50,339 nucleotides of DNA, from the NCBI GenBank assembly GCA_011525945.1, contig WYBJ01000058.1, positions 1 through 50,339 on the forward strand, read 5' to 3'. Of this stretch, positions 1 to 8,733 are shown in pieces (positions within the stretch are counted from its first letter, which is position 1; every line of letters starts with the position of its first letter). A program made the position numbers and the translations under genes. The notes under the pieces were generated by a model. That model worked only from the letters and a program-made list of their open reading frames with translations. It was not told where the DNA came from and did no database searches. The stretch is from Burkholderiaceae bacterium (GTDB lineage Bacteria; Pseudomonadota; Gammaproteobacteria; Burkholderiales; WYBJ01).

Positions 1-17
1 CGCGGGCACACAACGCT

Positions 18-40
18 CCCCTCTCCCACCGGGAGAGGGG
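18..40. repeat. REP-like hairpin, 10-bp arms
   Basis: A perfect inverted repeat: CCCCTCTCCC at 18-27, a 3-nt loop, then GGGAGAGGGG at 31-40, followed by a G-rich tail. A shorter copy of the same core lies about 80 bp away. It sits just beyond the stop codon of rsmH. Elements with this core are dispersed in intergenic regions of many proteobacterial genomes, so I read it as a REP-like repeat; it could also act as a transcript-end hairpin. Confidence 0.6.
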
Positions 41-107
41 TTGGGGGTGAGGGAAGAGGCGCCACGCGAGGTTCCAGGGCGCAAGTCGCGATGCGCCATC
101 GTGGCGT

Positions 108-124
108 CTCTCCCGGGGGGAGAG
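108..124. repeat. Second copy of the REP-like hairpin core
   Basis: CTCTCCC (108-114) and GGGAGAG (118-124) form a 7-bp stem with a GGG loop. The core is the same as the hairpin at 18-40, so the two form a repeat pair. From the rsmH stop to the window edge (1-236) I see no recognisable gene. Confidence 0.5.
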
Positions 125-236
125 GGGCGCGTCGTGTGAGCACCGATGCGGGCAGGTTCACGGGAAGGCGTCGGTGGGCGCGCCCGGGAAACGATCGGGC
201 GCGTCGCGCGCCGAGCGAAGCGTACGGGTGCGGTAC

Positions 237-1163
237 TCATACGCGCTCCACGACCCGCATGATCGCGCTGCGCGCGCGCGGATTGGCCGCAATCTCATCT
301 GCGCAAGGGCGCACCGGCTTGCCGACGATGCGAGCTCGAGCACGCGGCAGATCACGCGCGCGCACCGGCAGATCCGGCGGCAGCCGGTCGCCAGCGCTCT
401 GCTCGCGCATGAACTGCTTGACGATCCGATCTTCCAGCGAATGAAAGCTCACCACGACCAGGCGTCCGCCCGGGCGCAGGGCAGCAAGCGCTTGCGGCAG
501 CACTAGCGCCAATTGCGCAAGCTCCTGATTGACGTGAATCCGTACAGCCTGAAAGGTGCGCGTCGCCGGATCCTGGTGAGCCTCGCGTGTGCGGACCGCC
601 TTTGCCACGATCGCGGCAAGCTCGCGTGTGGATGCAACAGGTCGCTGCGCTCGAGCCGCAACAATCGCTGTTGCAATCTGTTTAGCAAACCGTTCTTCGC
701 CATAGCGCGCGATTACCTCCCGGATCTCGCTCTCTGCAGCGCTCGCCAGCCACTCGGCTGCGCTCTGGCCACCGCTCGTATCCATGCGCATGTCGAGCGG
801 ACCGGGCTGCCGGAAAGAGAACCCGCGCTGCGGATCGTCGAGCTGCGCCGAGGAAACTCCGAGGTCGAGCAGTACGCCGTCCACCGCGTCGATGGCGAAG
901 CGGCCGAGCACCTCGCGGAGCTCGGAGAACGCTGCATGCGCGATGTCGAAGCGGTCATCGAGGATCTCCCTGCCTGCGCTAACGGCCGCCGGATCGCGGT
1001 CCAATCCGATCAGCCGACCTTCCATACCGAGCCGGGCGAGAATCGCCCGACTGTGCCCGCCCCGACCGAATGTGCAGTCGACGTAGATACCCGCCGCGCG
1101 CACGCCGAGCGCTCCTATCGCTTGCTCCAGCAGCACCGGAACATGCTGCAATGACGCCGTCAT
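237..1163 (-). CDS. rsmH: 16S rRNA (cytosine1402-N4)-methyltransferase RsmH
   Basis: Methylates N4 of C1402 in the P site of 16S rRNA, using S-adenosylmethionine. The 308-residue length is normal. Visible motifs are the SAM-binding [10 protein letters not shown] stretch near residue 30, LIGLDRD near residue 52, the [20 protein letters not shown] block near residue 100, and [13 protein letters not shown] near residue 240. The ATG directly abuts the mraZ stop codon, the usual mraZ-rsmH pairing at the head of the division and cell-wall (dcw) cluster. FtsL normally follows; here the next 236 bases hold REP-like hairpins and no protein with a membrane segment. RsmI, which methylates the 2'-O of the same nucleotide, is encoded at 4.5-5.4 kb. 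Confidence 0.97.
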   Translation of the reverse strand: MTASLQHVPVLLEQAIGALGVRAAGIYVDCTFGRGGHSRAILARLGMEGRLIGLDRDPAAVSAGREILDDRFDIAHAAFSELREVLGRFAIDAVDGVLLDLGVSSAQLDDPQRGFSFRQPGPLDMRMDTSGGQSAAEWLASAAESEIREVIARYGEERFAKQIATAIVAARAQRPVASTRELAAIVAKAVRTREAHQDPATRTFQAVRIHVNQELAQLALVLPQALAALRPGGRLVVVSFHSLEDRIVKQFMREQSAGDRLPPDLPVRARDLPRARARIVGKPVRPCADEIAANPRARSAIMRVVERV

Positions 1164-1610
1164 CTAAAGAGAGAGTTTTTCCATTCCCGGCGGCAGCGGT
1201 CTGTCCCCCTGCACCACCACCTGCGCGATCTCCTGTCCCCACGCCTCGTTGTTCCAGATCTCGAAATGCGAGCCCTGCCCGACCAGCACGACGTGCTTTT
1301 CGAGCAGGCCGAAGCGGCGCAACTCGGGCGGAATGAGCAGCCGTCCGGCCGAGTCCATCTCGACATCCTTTGCGAAACCGACCAGCAGCCGCTGCACCAG
1401 GCTCGTTTGACGGTCCAGGCTCGACAAGCCCATGATCTGCGCGCGGATCGGCTCCCAGGCAGGGCGCGGATAGAGCAGCAGGCAGCGGTGCGGATGGGCC
1501 GTTGCGACGAGCCGGCCTTCGGCCTGCGCCAGGAGCAACTCGCGATGCTCCGCAGGGACGACAAGACGCCCCTTGGCATCGAGATTGAGCTCGCTTGCGC
1601 CTTGAAACAT
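1164..1610 (-). CDS. mraZ: Transcriptional regulator MraZ
   Basis: DNA-binding repressor of the dcw cluster, with two SpoVT/AbrB-type half-domains. Both carry the D-x-x-G-R signature: DAKGR near residue 11 and DSAGR near residue 93. An upstream ATG at 1655 is possible, but I chose the start at 1610 because the protein then begins MFQGASELNLDAKGRL, as family members do, and gives the usual length of about 148 residues. The longer start would also place the operator repeats inside the coding region. The stop abuts the rsmH ATG, so the two are co-transcribed. Three GTGGG/GTGGA boxes lie 29-53 bases upstream, which fits autoregulation. Confidence 0.96.
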   Translation of the reverse strand: MFQGASELNLDAKGRLVVPAEHRELLLAQAEGRLVATAHPHRCLLLYPRPAWEPIRAQIMGLSSLDRQTSLVQRLLVGFAKDVEMDSAGRLLIPPELRRFGLLEKHVVLVGQGSHFEIWNNEAWGQEIAQVVVQGDRPLPPGMEKLSL

Positions 1611-1638
1611 GCCGGTGTGCCCTGAAAATACACTAAAA

Positions 1639-1663
1639 CCCACTTTCCTCCACAATTTCCCAC
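1639..1663 (-). promoter_or_regulatory. MraZ operator: three GTGGR boxes at 10-bp spacing
   Basis: On the minus strand, GTGGG (1663-1659), GTGGA (1653-1649) and GTGGG (1643-1639) recur at exactly one helical turn. MraZ is known to bind tandem TGGG-type direct repeats with about 10-bp period upstream of its own gene. The boxes begin immediately downstream of the candidate -10 element, where a bound repressor would block initiation. Confidence 0.85.
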
Positions 1664-1690
1664 TCTATACATGCATGGTCCAGCGGTCAA
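1664..1690 (-). promoter_or_regulatory. Candidate mraZ promoter
   Basis: Minus strand TTGACC (1690-1685) and TATAGA (1669-1664) are separated by 15 bp, shorter than ideal. The position directly before the MraZ boxes supports the call. The hexamers are a sequence reading only. Confidence 0.45.
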
Positions 1691-1850
1691 GCGGGTTTCG
1701 GAAATTTTTTCAATGGTGACAAAGGTTTATGACATTTCCGGGACATAATCCTGGCATCCGAAGAAACTGCGAGATATCAATGGCTTGCGAGACAATGCGG
1801 AATTCGCGAGTTGCGCGGCAGAAAGCGGGATCGTGAAATAGGTCACGCAA

Positions 1851-2206
1851 GGGGGAAGCCGGCCGATAAGCCGGGTTCTGTCGCGGACAGCCATTCCTCT
1901 TGGCGTGCGGTTACCCGCACGCTCCAGCGACCTACCCGAGGGCAGCGCGAGCCACGCTATCGCCCCCTACGCGGTCTTGCTCCGGATGGGGTTTACCCTG
2001 CCGTTCGTGTTGCCACGAACGCGGTGCGCTCTTACCGCACCATTTCACCCTTGCCAGCCCGGAAGGGCTTAGGCGGTGTATTTTCTGTGGCACTTTCCGT
2101 CGCCTCACGGCGCCCGGTCGTTAACCGGCATCCTGCTCTTCGGAGCCCGGACTTTCCTCTACGCACGCATCGGTCGCGCGCGCAGCGGCTGTCTGGCCGA
2201 CTTCCC
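1851..2206 (-). ncRNA. rnpB: RNase P RNA, bacterial class A
   Basis: Catalytic RNA that cleaves tRNA 5' leaders. Read on the minus strand, the 5' end GGAAGTCGGCC pairs with the 3' end GGCCGGCTTCC to give a gap-free 11-bp P1 helix. Conserved blocks follow in order: GAGGAAAGTCCGGGCTCC (near 2160-2143), ATGCCGGTTAAC, AGGGTGAAA with GGTAAGAGCGCACCG (around 2060-2025), and near the 3' end AGGAATGGCTGTCC with ACAGAACCCGGCTTATC. The length of about 356 nt is normal. It lies upstream of mraZ on the same strand. Open frames on either strand here are artefacts of this GC-rich RNA gene. Confidence 0.97.
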
Positions 2207-2212
2207 GCCGCC

Positions 2213-2240
2213 ACTTTACCATGCATGCGTTTATTTTCAG
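2213..2240 (-). promoter_or_regulatory. Candidate rnpB promoter
   Basis: Minus strand CTGAAA (2240-2235) and TAAAGT (2218-2213) are 16 bp apart. The -10 ends 6-7 bases before the predicted 5' end of RNase P RNA, where a start site should be. It overlaps the region just before the divergent dehydrogenase gene, which favours the later GTG start (2251) for that gene. Confidence 0.5.
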
Positions 2241-2250
2241 GAGCACCCAC

Positions 2251-3306
2251 GTGGAAGAACCACCTCGGATTCAAGTCGACCGACTGATCGACTTCGCCGC
2301 AGCGGTATATGAAAGCGCAGGTATGCCGAGTGAAGACGCACGGCTGATCGCAGATACGCTCGTGCAGGCGGACCTATGGGGCCACCAGTCGCACGGCGTA
2401 CTGCGCCTGGGTTGGTATCTCGACCGCCTGCGCAACCGGGTGATGCGGCCGGCGCCGCAGATCGAACAACTGATCGACGCCGGCGCGATGGGTCTCATCG
2501 ACGGACACGACAGCGTCGGCCAGGTCGTGACGATGCAGGCGACCCATCAGGCTATACGGCGCGCGAAAGCGCATGGCGTCGGCGTGGTGGGCGTGCGCAA
2601 TTCGAACCATTTCGGCACCTGCATGTACTACACCCTCGCCGGAGCGCGCGCGGACTGCGTGATGCTGCTTACCACGAACGGCGGGCCCGCGATGGCGCCG
2701 TGGGGCGGGCGCAAGAAGATCGTCGGCACCAATCCCTGGTCGGTCGCCGCACCGGCGGGGAAGCACCCGCCGCTGGTGATGGACATGGCGAACACCGGTG
2801 TGGCTCGCGGCAAGATCTATCTCGCGCGCAATAAGCGCCTGCCCATTCCCCTGGGCTGGGCGATCAACGCGCTCGGCGCCCCGACCACCGACCCGCAGGA
2901 GGCGATCGACGGAATCATCCTGCCGATGGCCGAGCACAAGGGCTATGCCATTGCCGTGATCGTCGATCTGCTCTCGGGTGTGCTCACCGGCAGCGGATTC
3001 CTGGCAGCGGTACACAGTCCGTACGAGACGGCGCAGAAGAGCAACTGCGGCCACCTCATGATCGCGATCGACATCGAGGCGCTGCAACCGCTGGCGCAGT
3101 TTCATGCCCGCATGGAGGCGTTCATCGCCGAGCTCAAGTCAGTGCCGCTCGCCCAAGGCTTCGCCGAAGTCTTCTATCCCGGCGAGATGGAGGCACGCAA
3201 CAACCTGCGCAATCGCCGCGAAGGTGTGCAACTCCCCGCCGACACCATTGCCGACCTGCGGCGCATCGCAACCGAAACCGGGCTGCAATCGAAGCTGCCG
3301 CTGTGA
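2251..3306 (+). CDS. Ldh_2 / malate-L-lactate dehydrogenase family oxidoreductase
   Basis: NAD(P)-dependent 2-hydroxyacid or related dehydrogenase of the Ldh_2 superfamily (malate, L-lactate, sulfolactate and ureidoglycolate dehydrogenases). Family motifs seen are GHQSHGVLRL near residue 45 with the conserved His, NSNHFG near residue 120, GTNPWS near residue 160 and MAEHKGYA near residue 230. I chose GTG at 2251 (351 residues) because AGGAG lies seven bases before it; ATG at 2221 would run into the rnpB promoter. The substrate cannot be read from the sequence. It sits alone between rnpB and the oppositely oriented pyrC. A decayed relative lies at 43.1-43.6 kb. Confidence 0.9.
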   Translation: MEEPPRIQVDRLIDFAAAVYESAGMPSEDARLIADTLVQADLWGHQSHGVLRLGWYLDRLRNRVMRPAPQIEQLIDAGAMGLIDGHDSVGQVVTMQATHQAIRRAKAHGVGVVGVRNSNHFGTCMYYTLAGARADCVMLLTTNGGPAMAPWGGRKKIVGTNPWSVAAPAGKHPPLVMDMANTGVARGKIYLARNKRLPIPLGWAINALGAPTTDPQEAIDGIILPMAEHKGYAIAVIVDLLSGVLTGSGFLAAVHSPYETAQKSNCGHLMIAIDIEALQPLAQFHARMEAFIAELKSVPLAQGFAEVFYPGEMEARNNLRNRREGVQLPADTIADLRRIATETGLQSKLPL

Positions 3307-3448
3307 ATCGAGCCGACTCGGCGCACACGCAAGCCCCGAGCACCGAAGCGGGCTATCTCACGTCAGAGCGCGCAGCGCGCGCCTGTGAGAGCGCTGGCCG
3401 CAGACCGCCAGATCACCTGAGCAATAACCGCGCAGCAAACGTCTCGCA

Positions 3449-4489
3449 TCACGCCTGCGGATCGACCCGCCAGGGGACTTCGGTATCGGCCCGGAACGGC
3501 ACCAGGGTCTGGTCGCCGAAGCACAGCTCCGAGGGTACGCGCCAAGGCGCGCGCGTGAGCGTGATCGAACCGGTGTTGCGCGCAAGGCCATAGAAGGTCG
3601 CGCCGTACGAGGCAGCGAACGCCTCCAGACGGTCCAGCGCGTTGTTGGCAGCGAACACCTCGGCATAGAGCTCGAGCGCGGCATGCGCCGTGTACACACC
3701 GGCACAACCGCACGCACATTCCTTGGCGGGCCGAGCGTGCGGTGCGCTGTCGGTGCCGAGAAAGAATTTCGCATCGCCCGAAAGCGCCGCCTCGACCAAC
3801 GCCTTCCGGTGGATTTCTCGCTTGAGCACCGGCATGCAGAAGTGATGCGGCCGGATGCCGCCGTCGAACAGAGCGTTACGATTGAGCAGCAAGTGATGCG
3901 CAGTGATCGTCGCCGCGCAACGCGCGTCCGCGGCACGCACGAACTGCACCGCCTCGCGCGTGGTGATGTGTTCCACCACCACCTTCAATTGCGAGAAGCG
4001 CGCCAGCAGCGGCGCCAGCACGCGCTCGAGAAATACCTTCTCGCGATCGAAGATGTCGACCTCGGGTGCGGTCGTTTCACCATGCACCAGGAGCGGCATA
4101 CCCGACTCCTGCATCGCTTCCAGTACGCCGTAGCAGCGCCGAATGTCGGTGACGCCCGAATCGGAGTTGGTGGTTGCGCCGGCGGGATAGTACTTAACTG
4201 CGCGCACGAAACCGCTTGCGCGCGCGCGCACGATCTCAGCAGGCGCCGTGTTATCGGTCAGGTACAGCGTCATCAAAGGCTCGAATGCCATCCCCGCCGG
4301 CAGCGCCGCCTGGATACGCGTCCGGTACGCCGCCGCCATGGCGGTGGTCGTGATCGGCGGGCGCAGATTCGGCATGACGATCGCGCGCGCGAAGCGTGCG
4401 GCCGTGTGCGGCAATACACAACGCATGGCAGCACCATCGCGCAGGTGCAGATGCATGTCGTCGGGCCGGGTGATCGTCAACTGCGTCAT
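3449..4489 (-). CDS. pyrC: Dihydroorotase (PyrC)
   Basis: Zinc amidohydrolase that interconverts N-carbamoyl-aspartate and dihydroorotate in de novo pyrimidine synthesis. The 346 residues match the short E. coli-type class. Visible ligands are H13 and H15 in [10 protein letters not shown], the carboxylated Lys in [15 protein letters not shown] near residue 100, His in PLLVHGE, His in VVEHITT, and Asp in LGTDSAPHA. The [11 protein letters not shown] block and the catalytic loop [13 protein letters not shown] are present. The frame is open up to ATG 4546, but the motif starts directly after ATG 4489; a strong AGGAGG lies rather far (about 19 nt) upstream of it. It follows rsmI on the same strand with a gap of about 53 bases. 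Confidence 0.97.
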   Translation of the reverse strand: MTQLTITRPDDMHLHLRDGAAMRCVLPHTAARFARAIVMPNLRPPITTTAMAAAYRTRIQAALPAGMAFEPLMTLYLTDNTAPAEIVRARASGFVRAVKYYPAGATTNSDSGVTDIRRCYGVLEAMQESGMPLLVHGETTAPEVDIFDREKVFLERVLAPLLARFSQLKVVVEHITTREAVQFVRAADARCAATITAHHLLLNRNALFDGGIRPHHFCMPVLKREIHRKALVEAALSGDAKFFLGTDSAPHARPAKECACGCAGVYTAHAALELYAEVFAANNALDRLEAFAASYGATFYGLARNTGSITLTRAPWRVPSELCFGDQTLVPFRADTEVPWRVDPQA

Positions 4490-4542
4490 GGGCGGGTCCG
4501 TTGTTCTTCCTCCTGCGATTTCGACCGAGCGCGCCGAGTTTG

Positions 4543-5403
4543 TCAATCGTCTTCGCCGCGCGCCCCGCGCAGTTTCACCGCGCGCTCGTAAAGCGCGGCC
4601 CGCGGCACGCCTGCGATGCGGGCCGCCAGACGCGCGGCCTGCGCGGGGGCGAGGTCCTCCAGCAGCACACGCAGCGCCTTTTCGGCCACTTCGTCCTGGG
4701 GAGGCTCATCGGAAGCTGCCGAAACGATCAACACGAACTCGCCGCGCTGGCGATTCGCGTCGGCTTGCAACCAGTCTGCCAATTCGTCCAGCTCGCATTC
4801 GTGTACGGTCTCGAACAGCTTGGTCAGTTCGCGCGCAAGAGCAACCCGGCGCGATCCGCCCAGCACCCGGGCAAGATCGAGTGCGGTATCGAGCACGCGA
4901 TGCGGCGCCTCGTAGAAAACGAGGGCGAAGCGCAACCGTGCGAGAGAGGCGAGGGTCCTGCGTCGCTCGGCCGGGCGGGCGGGAAGAAAACCATAAAACA
5001 GGAAAGGCCCTGACATGCCGGACACCGACCACGCGGCGGCGAGCGCGCTCGGCCCCGGTATCGGAACCACCGCATGACCCGCTGCTCGCACGGCCCGGAC
5101 CAGAATCGCACCGGGGTCCGAAATCGCCGGGGTGCCGGCATCGGCGGCGAGCGCTAGCGCGTGTCCCTCGCCGAGTGCGGCGAGCACGCGCGCGAGAGCG
5201 CGGCGCTCGTTGTGCTGGTGCACAGCCAGCATCGGCTTGTCGATACCGAAATGCGCAAGCAGCGCACCCGTCACGCGCGTATCCTCGGCCGCGATCAGAT
5301 CGACCGAACGCAATATCTCCAGCGCGCGCGCGCTCACGTCACCCAGGTTCCCAATGGGCGTGGCCACTACATATAATGCCGGCCTTCGAAGATGCTCGAG
5401 CAT
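4543..5403 (-). CDS. rsmI: 16S rRNA (cytidine1402-2'-O)-methyltransferase RsmI
   Basis: SAM-dependent tetrapyrrole-methylase-fold enzyme that methylates the ribose of C1402 in 16S rRNA, partner of RsmH in making m4Cm1402. The 286 residues are normal. Motifs: [13 protein letters not shown] at residues 10-22, AEDTR near 40, GTPAISDPG near 90 and PGPSALAAA near 115. The ATG at 5403 overlaps the start of the divergent LpoA-like gene at 5407, so the two share a very compact start region. The adjacent rsmI / LpoA / yraN / SIS-protein / BON block resembles E. coli yraL-yraM-yraN-diaA-yraP, with rsmI inverted here. Confidence 0.97.
   Translation of the reverse strand: MLEHLRRPALYVVATPIGNLGDVSARALEILRSVDLIAAEDTRVTGALLAHFGIDKPMLAVHQHNERRALARVLAALGEGHALALAADAGTPAISDPGAILVRAVRAAGHAVVPIPGPSALAAAWSVSGMSGPFLFYGFLPARPAERRRTLASLARLRFALVFYEAPHRVLDTALDLARVLGGSRRVALARELTKLFETVHECELDELADWLQADANRQRGEFVLIVSAASDEPPQDEVAEKALRVLLEDLAPAQAARLAARIAGVPRAALYERAVKLRGARGEDD
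5372..5377 (+). promoter_or_regulatory. Candidate -10 element for the LpoA-like operon
   Basis: A consensus TATAAT lies 30 bases before the ATG at 5407, inside the 5' end of divergent rsmI. It is followed by GCCGGC, a GC-rich stretch seen after several TANAAT elements in this window. No convincing -35 hexamer is visible. Confidence 0.4.
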
Positions 5404-5406
5404 GCG

Positions 5407-6483
5407 ATGATCCGATCCCGCCGGGAATTCGTGGTCGCTGCCTGCGGCTTGCTACTATACGGTTCGCGTTCCGGCTCCGCCAGCGAAGCGGGCGCGGCGC
5501 CGGCGCGCCTAGGCGTATTGCTGCCGTTGAGCTCGCCGGTATTCGGTAAAGCGGCCGATGCGGTAAAGCGCGGCTTCGACCATGCCGCTCGCATGGCACC
5601 GGCCGGCGCGTTCGACATCACGTTCTACGCCACCAGCGAGGATCCGCAGAGCATCGTGACCGGTTTTCACCAGGCGATGCTGGAAGCGCCGCGCCTGCTC
5701 GTCGGTCCGCTGACACGCAATGGCGTTACCGCGGTGATCCAGCGCGTGCAACCCACGATCCCGGTGCTCGTCTTGAACGTCCCGCAAGGCAACGCACCGC
5801 TGCCCGAGCGCTTTTTCGCCTTCAGCCTGAACGCCGAGGCCGAAGCGAGGCAGGTGGCACAGATGGCGTTCGCCGACGGTCGGCGCAGCGCGCTCACGCT
5901 CGCCGATCCGCAAGCGCTTGCGCAGCGCGTTCAGCGCGCGTTCGTCGAGGAGTTCGCCCGCCTCGGCGGGCGCGTGGTCGCCGAGTTCGCCTACCGCGAC
6001 ACCGTCGCCGACCTGTTGGCGCTGCGCGAGGCGGCGACGGGCGGCCAGTGCGACGCGGTTTTCCTGGCGCTGAGCGCAGCCCACGCGCGCTTGGTTCGGG
6101 GTTATGTGGACGGTCCTGCACAGACCTACGCGACCTCGCGAATCCTGCAGGGTGAGCCCGACCGGTTGCGCGACGCCGAGTTGAACGGCGTGCGTTTCGT
6201 GGCCATGCCATGGTTCGTGCAACCGGACCATCCGGCCGTCATGTTGTACGCCCGCGGTAGTTCGCGGCCGCCCGCCGCCACCGATATGGAGAAGCTCTAC
6301 GCGTTCGGCATCGACGCCTACCGGCTCGCCAGCGCGCTCCTGAACGGTTCGGACCTCGCTCGCGAACCGCTCGACGGCGTAACCGGACGCATCGGGCTCG
6401 CGGCTGACCGGCATTTCGTGCGTAGCCTCACAGCGGCGCAGTTCGTCGACGGCCGCGCGCTTGCGCTCGCGAGCCGCCCTTGA
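5407..6483 (+). CDS. LpoA-like penicillin-binding protein activator / periplasmic-binding fold protein
   Basis: Exported protein with the type I periplasmic-binding (LpoA C-domain, YraM) fold. LpoA is the outer-membrane lipoprotein that activates PBP1A; that role is inferred from position and fold. The 358 residues cover only the C-terminal domain of E. coli LpoA and lack its N-terminal TPR part. It starts ARLGVLLPLSSPVFGKAADAVKRGF, with LLVGPLTRNGV near residue 100 and LYAFGIDAYRLA near 300. The N terminus SRREFVVAACGLLL resembles a Tat signal; VAAC could also be a poor lipobox at Cys13. ATG 5407 gives a compact signal peptide; ATG 5392 is an alternative. It overlaps yraN by four bases. Confidence 0.85.
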   Translation: MIRSRREFVVAACGLLLYGSRSGSASEAGAAPARLGVLLPLSSPVFGKAADAVKRGFDHAARMAPAGAFDITFYATSEDPQSIVTGFHQAMLEAPRLLVGPLTRNGVTAVIQRVQPTIPVLVLNVPQGNAPLPERFFAFSLNAEAEARQVAQMAFADGRRSALTLADPQALAQRVQRAFVEEFARLGGRVVAEFAYRDTVADLLALREAATGGQCDAVFLALSAAHARLVRGYVDGPAQTYATSRILQGEPDRLRDAELNGVRFVAMPWFVQPDHPAVMLYARGSSRPPAATDMEKLYAFGIDAYRLASALLNGSDLAREPLDGVTGRIGLAADRHFVRSLTAAQFVDGRALALASRP

Positions 6484-6821
6484 ACGAGCGCGGGCGCGAA
6501 GCGGAACGGCAAGCCGCGCAGTTTCTCGAACAGCAAGGCTTGCACATCGTGGCGCGCAACTGGCGCTGCCGGTTCGGCGAGATCGATCTGGTTGCGCAGC
6601 AGGGATCGACGCTCGTGTTCGTCGAAGTGCGCGCGCGCGCAAGCCGCTCGTTCGGCGGCGCCGCCGAAAGTATCGGCTACGCCAAGCGCCGCAAACTGAT
6701 CGCCGCGGCCAATCTGTTTCTCGCCGCACGCGAGCTCGATGGCGCCTGCCGCTTTGATGCCGTTCTGATCGAAGACGGGAAGCGCACGCGCTGGGTGCGC
6801 GACGCGTTTCGCGCCGATTGA
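6480..6821 (+). CDS. yraN: YraN family endonuclease-like protein (UPF0102)
   Basis: Small predicted nuclease-fold protein of 113 residues, the usual length. The family core is clear: ARNWRCRFGEIDLVAQQGSTLVFVEVRAR, with the restriction-endonuclease-like E-x-D and E-V-x-x-R residues. Starting at TTG 6480, the first four bases overlap the LpoA-like stop (TTGA), so the two are translationally coupled. The first residues NERGREAERQAAQFLEQQG match the family N terminus. Its role is not well defined; it is nearly always found next to rsmI and lpoA. Confidence 0.94.
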   Translation: MNERGREAERQAAQFLEQQGLHIVARNWRCRFGEIDLVAQQGSTLVFVEVRARASRSFGGAAESIGYAKRRKLIAAANLFLAARELDGACRFDAVLIEDGKRTRWVRDAFRAD

Positions 6822-6972
6822 TTGCGATCGCGCGCCGGTGTTGCTGCCGTGTGCTGCGAGCTCGCTTACACCGGGGCACGGCTGGAGCGCGGCGGCCGGT
6901 GCGGCGTGCGCAGCGCACGCGCCGCCTGAACCGCAGGTGCGGACGGGCTTACTTGCTCTGCGCCCGGCTTAG

Positions 6973-7599
<627 letters not shown>

Positions 7600-7600
7600 T

Positions 7601-8167
7601 ATGCCTCGTGTCGCCCTCGTCGCCTTGCTCGTCCTTTGCGCGCTTCTGTCCGGCTGTCCCGCGGTCCTGGTAACCGGTGCGGGCGCCGGCGTGATGGCGG
7701 CCGAAGACCGGCGCACGCTCGGCACCATCACCGAAGACCAGGGGATCGAGTTCAAGATCGGCAACCAGGTCTCGGAGAAGTACCAGGATCGCGTGCATCT
7801 CAACGTCACCAGCTACAACCGGATGGTGCTCCTCACCGGCGAAGTCCCGAACGAGGAGGCCAAGCGCGGCATCGAGCGCATCGCGCGCTCGGTAGCCAAC
7901 GTGCGTGGAGTCACGAATGAGCTGAGCATCGGCATTCCGACCGCGATGTCCACCCGCGCCAACGACACCTACATCACCTCTAAGGTAAAAGCGCGCTTCG
8001 TCGACGCGCAGCGATTCAACGCCTTGCATGTCAAGGTCGTCACCGAAAACGGCGTGGTCTACCTGCTCGGGCTGGTGAGCCGGCAGGAGGCCAAGGACGC
8101 CATCCAACTCGCGCGTACCACCGAGGGCGTGAAGAAGGTCGTGACGGTGTTCGAGTATATCGGTTAG
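7601..8167 (+). CDS. Dual BON-domain outer-membrane lipoprotein (DolP/YraP-like)
   Basis: 188-residue lipoprotein. The signal peptide ends in lipobox LLSGC with Cys19 as the acylation site. Two BON domains follow: roughly residues 45-110 ([24 protein letters not shown]) and 122-188 ([32 protein letters not shown]). DolP/YraP maintains outer-membrane integrity at division sites in E. coli. The gene begins one base after the gmhA stop, keeping the yraL-yraM-yraN-diaA-yraP order of other proteobacteria. The ending FEYIG is typical of the family. Confidence 0.94.
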   Translation: MPRVALVALLVLCALLSGCPAVLVTGAGAGVMAAEDRRTLGTITEDQGIEFKIGNQVSEKYQDRVHLNVTSYNRMVLLTGEVPNEEAKRGIERIARSVANVRGVTNELSIGIPTAMSTRANDTYITSKVKARFVDAQRFNALHVKVVTENGVVYLLGLVSRQEAKDAIQLARTTEGVKKVVTVFEYIG

Positions 8168-8211
8168 CGCGCTTGCGCACCGCCGATGCGGCGCGACCGC
8201 GCACGCCGGCC

Positions 8212-8712
8212 ATGATGATGGACGCGTCCGATCCCTCGTTCGAAGCGAAGCTGTGCGCGCCGCAAGCGGTTTCGGCGCATGCCGAGCGCCTGCCGCGGCC
8301 GCTCGTGTTCACCAACGGCTGCTTCGATCTGCTGCATCGCGGCCATGTCACCTATCTCGCCCAGGCGCGCGCGCTCGGCGCGAGCCTAATCGTGGCGCTC
8401 AATACCGACGCCTCGGTCAGGCGGCTGGGCAAGGCCGCCGAGCGCCCGATCAATCGCCTGGAAGACCGTGCCGCCGTGATCGCCGCGCTCGCCGCGGTCG
8501 ATCTCGTGACTTGGTTCGACGCCGATACGCCGCTCGAACTGATCGTGCGGGTTCGTCCGGACGTTCTGGTCAAGGGTGGCGACTGGCCTGAGCAAAGCAT
8601 CGTCGGTGCGGCCGAGGTGCGTTCGTGGGGCGGGCGAGTCGTTTCCTTGCCGATCCGACACGATCGCTCGACCACCGGCTTGATCGAACGCATCCGCAAG
8701 AGCGCTGACTGA
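8212..8712 (+). CDS. rfaE2: D-glycero-beta-D-manno-heptose 1-phosphate adenylyltransferase RfaE2
   Basis: Transfers AMP to heptose 1-phosphate to give ADP-heptose for LPS inner core. It corresponds to the C-terminal domain of E. coli HldE; Betaproteobacteria usually encode it separately. The nucleotidyltransferase signature [15 protein letters not shown] near residue 35 contains H-x-[26 protein letters not shown] and the closing [10 protein letters not shown] are intact. Three consecutive ATG codons occur at 8212, 8215 and 8218, so the start is uncertain by two residues. With GmhA upstream it supplies two steps of ADP-heptose synthesis; the kinase RfaE1 and phosphatase GmhB are not in the window. 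Confidence 0.95.
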   Translation: MMMDASDPSFEAKLCAPQAVSAHAERLPRPLVFTNGCFDLLHRGHVTYLAQARALGASLIVALNTDASVRRLGKAAERPINRLEDRAAVIAALAAVDLVTWFDADTPLELIVRVRPDVLVKGGDWPEQSIVGAAEVRSWGGRVVSLPIRHDRSTTGLIERIRKSAD

Positions 8713-8733
8713 GCGCGCCCGCTTGCGCCGCCC

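Noticed and set aside
1..240. Open minus-strand frame starting with ATG overlapping the rsmH stop and running to the window edge, in the place of ftsL
   Set aside because: The translation is Arg/Pro-rich, passes through the REP-like hairpins and has no membrane helix, so it is not FtsL-like; open frames of 80 codons are common at this GC content.
1811..2287. 158-codon plus-strand open frame
   Set aside because: It lies over RNase P RNA, whose structure and conserved blocks are clear on the other strand.
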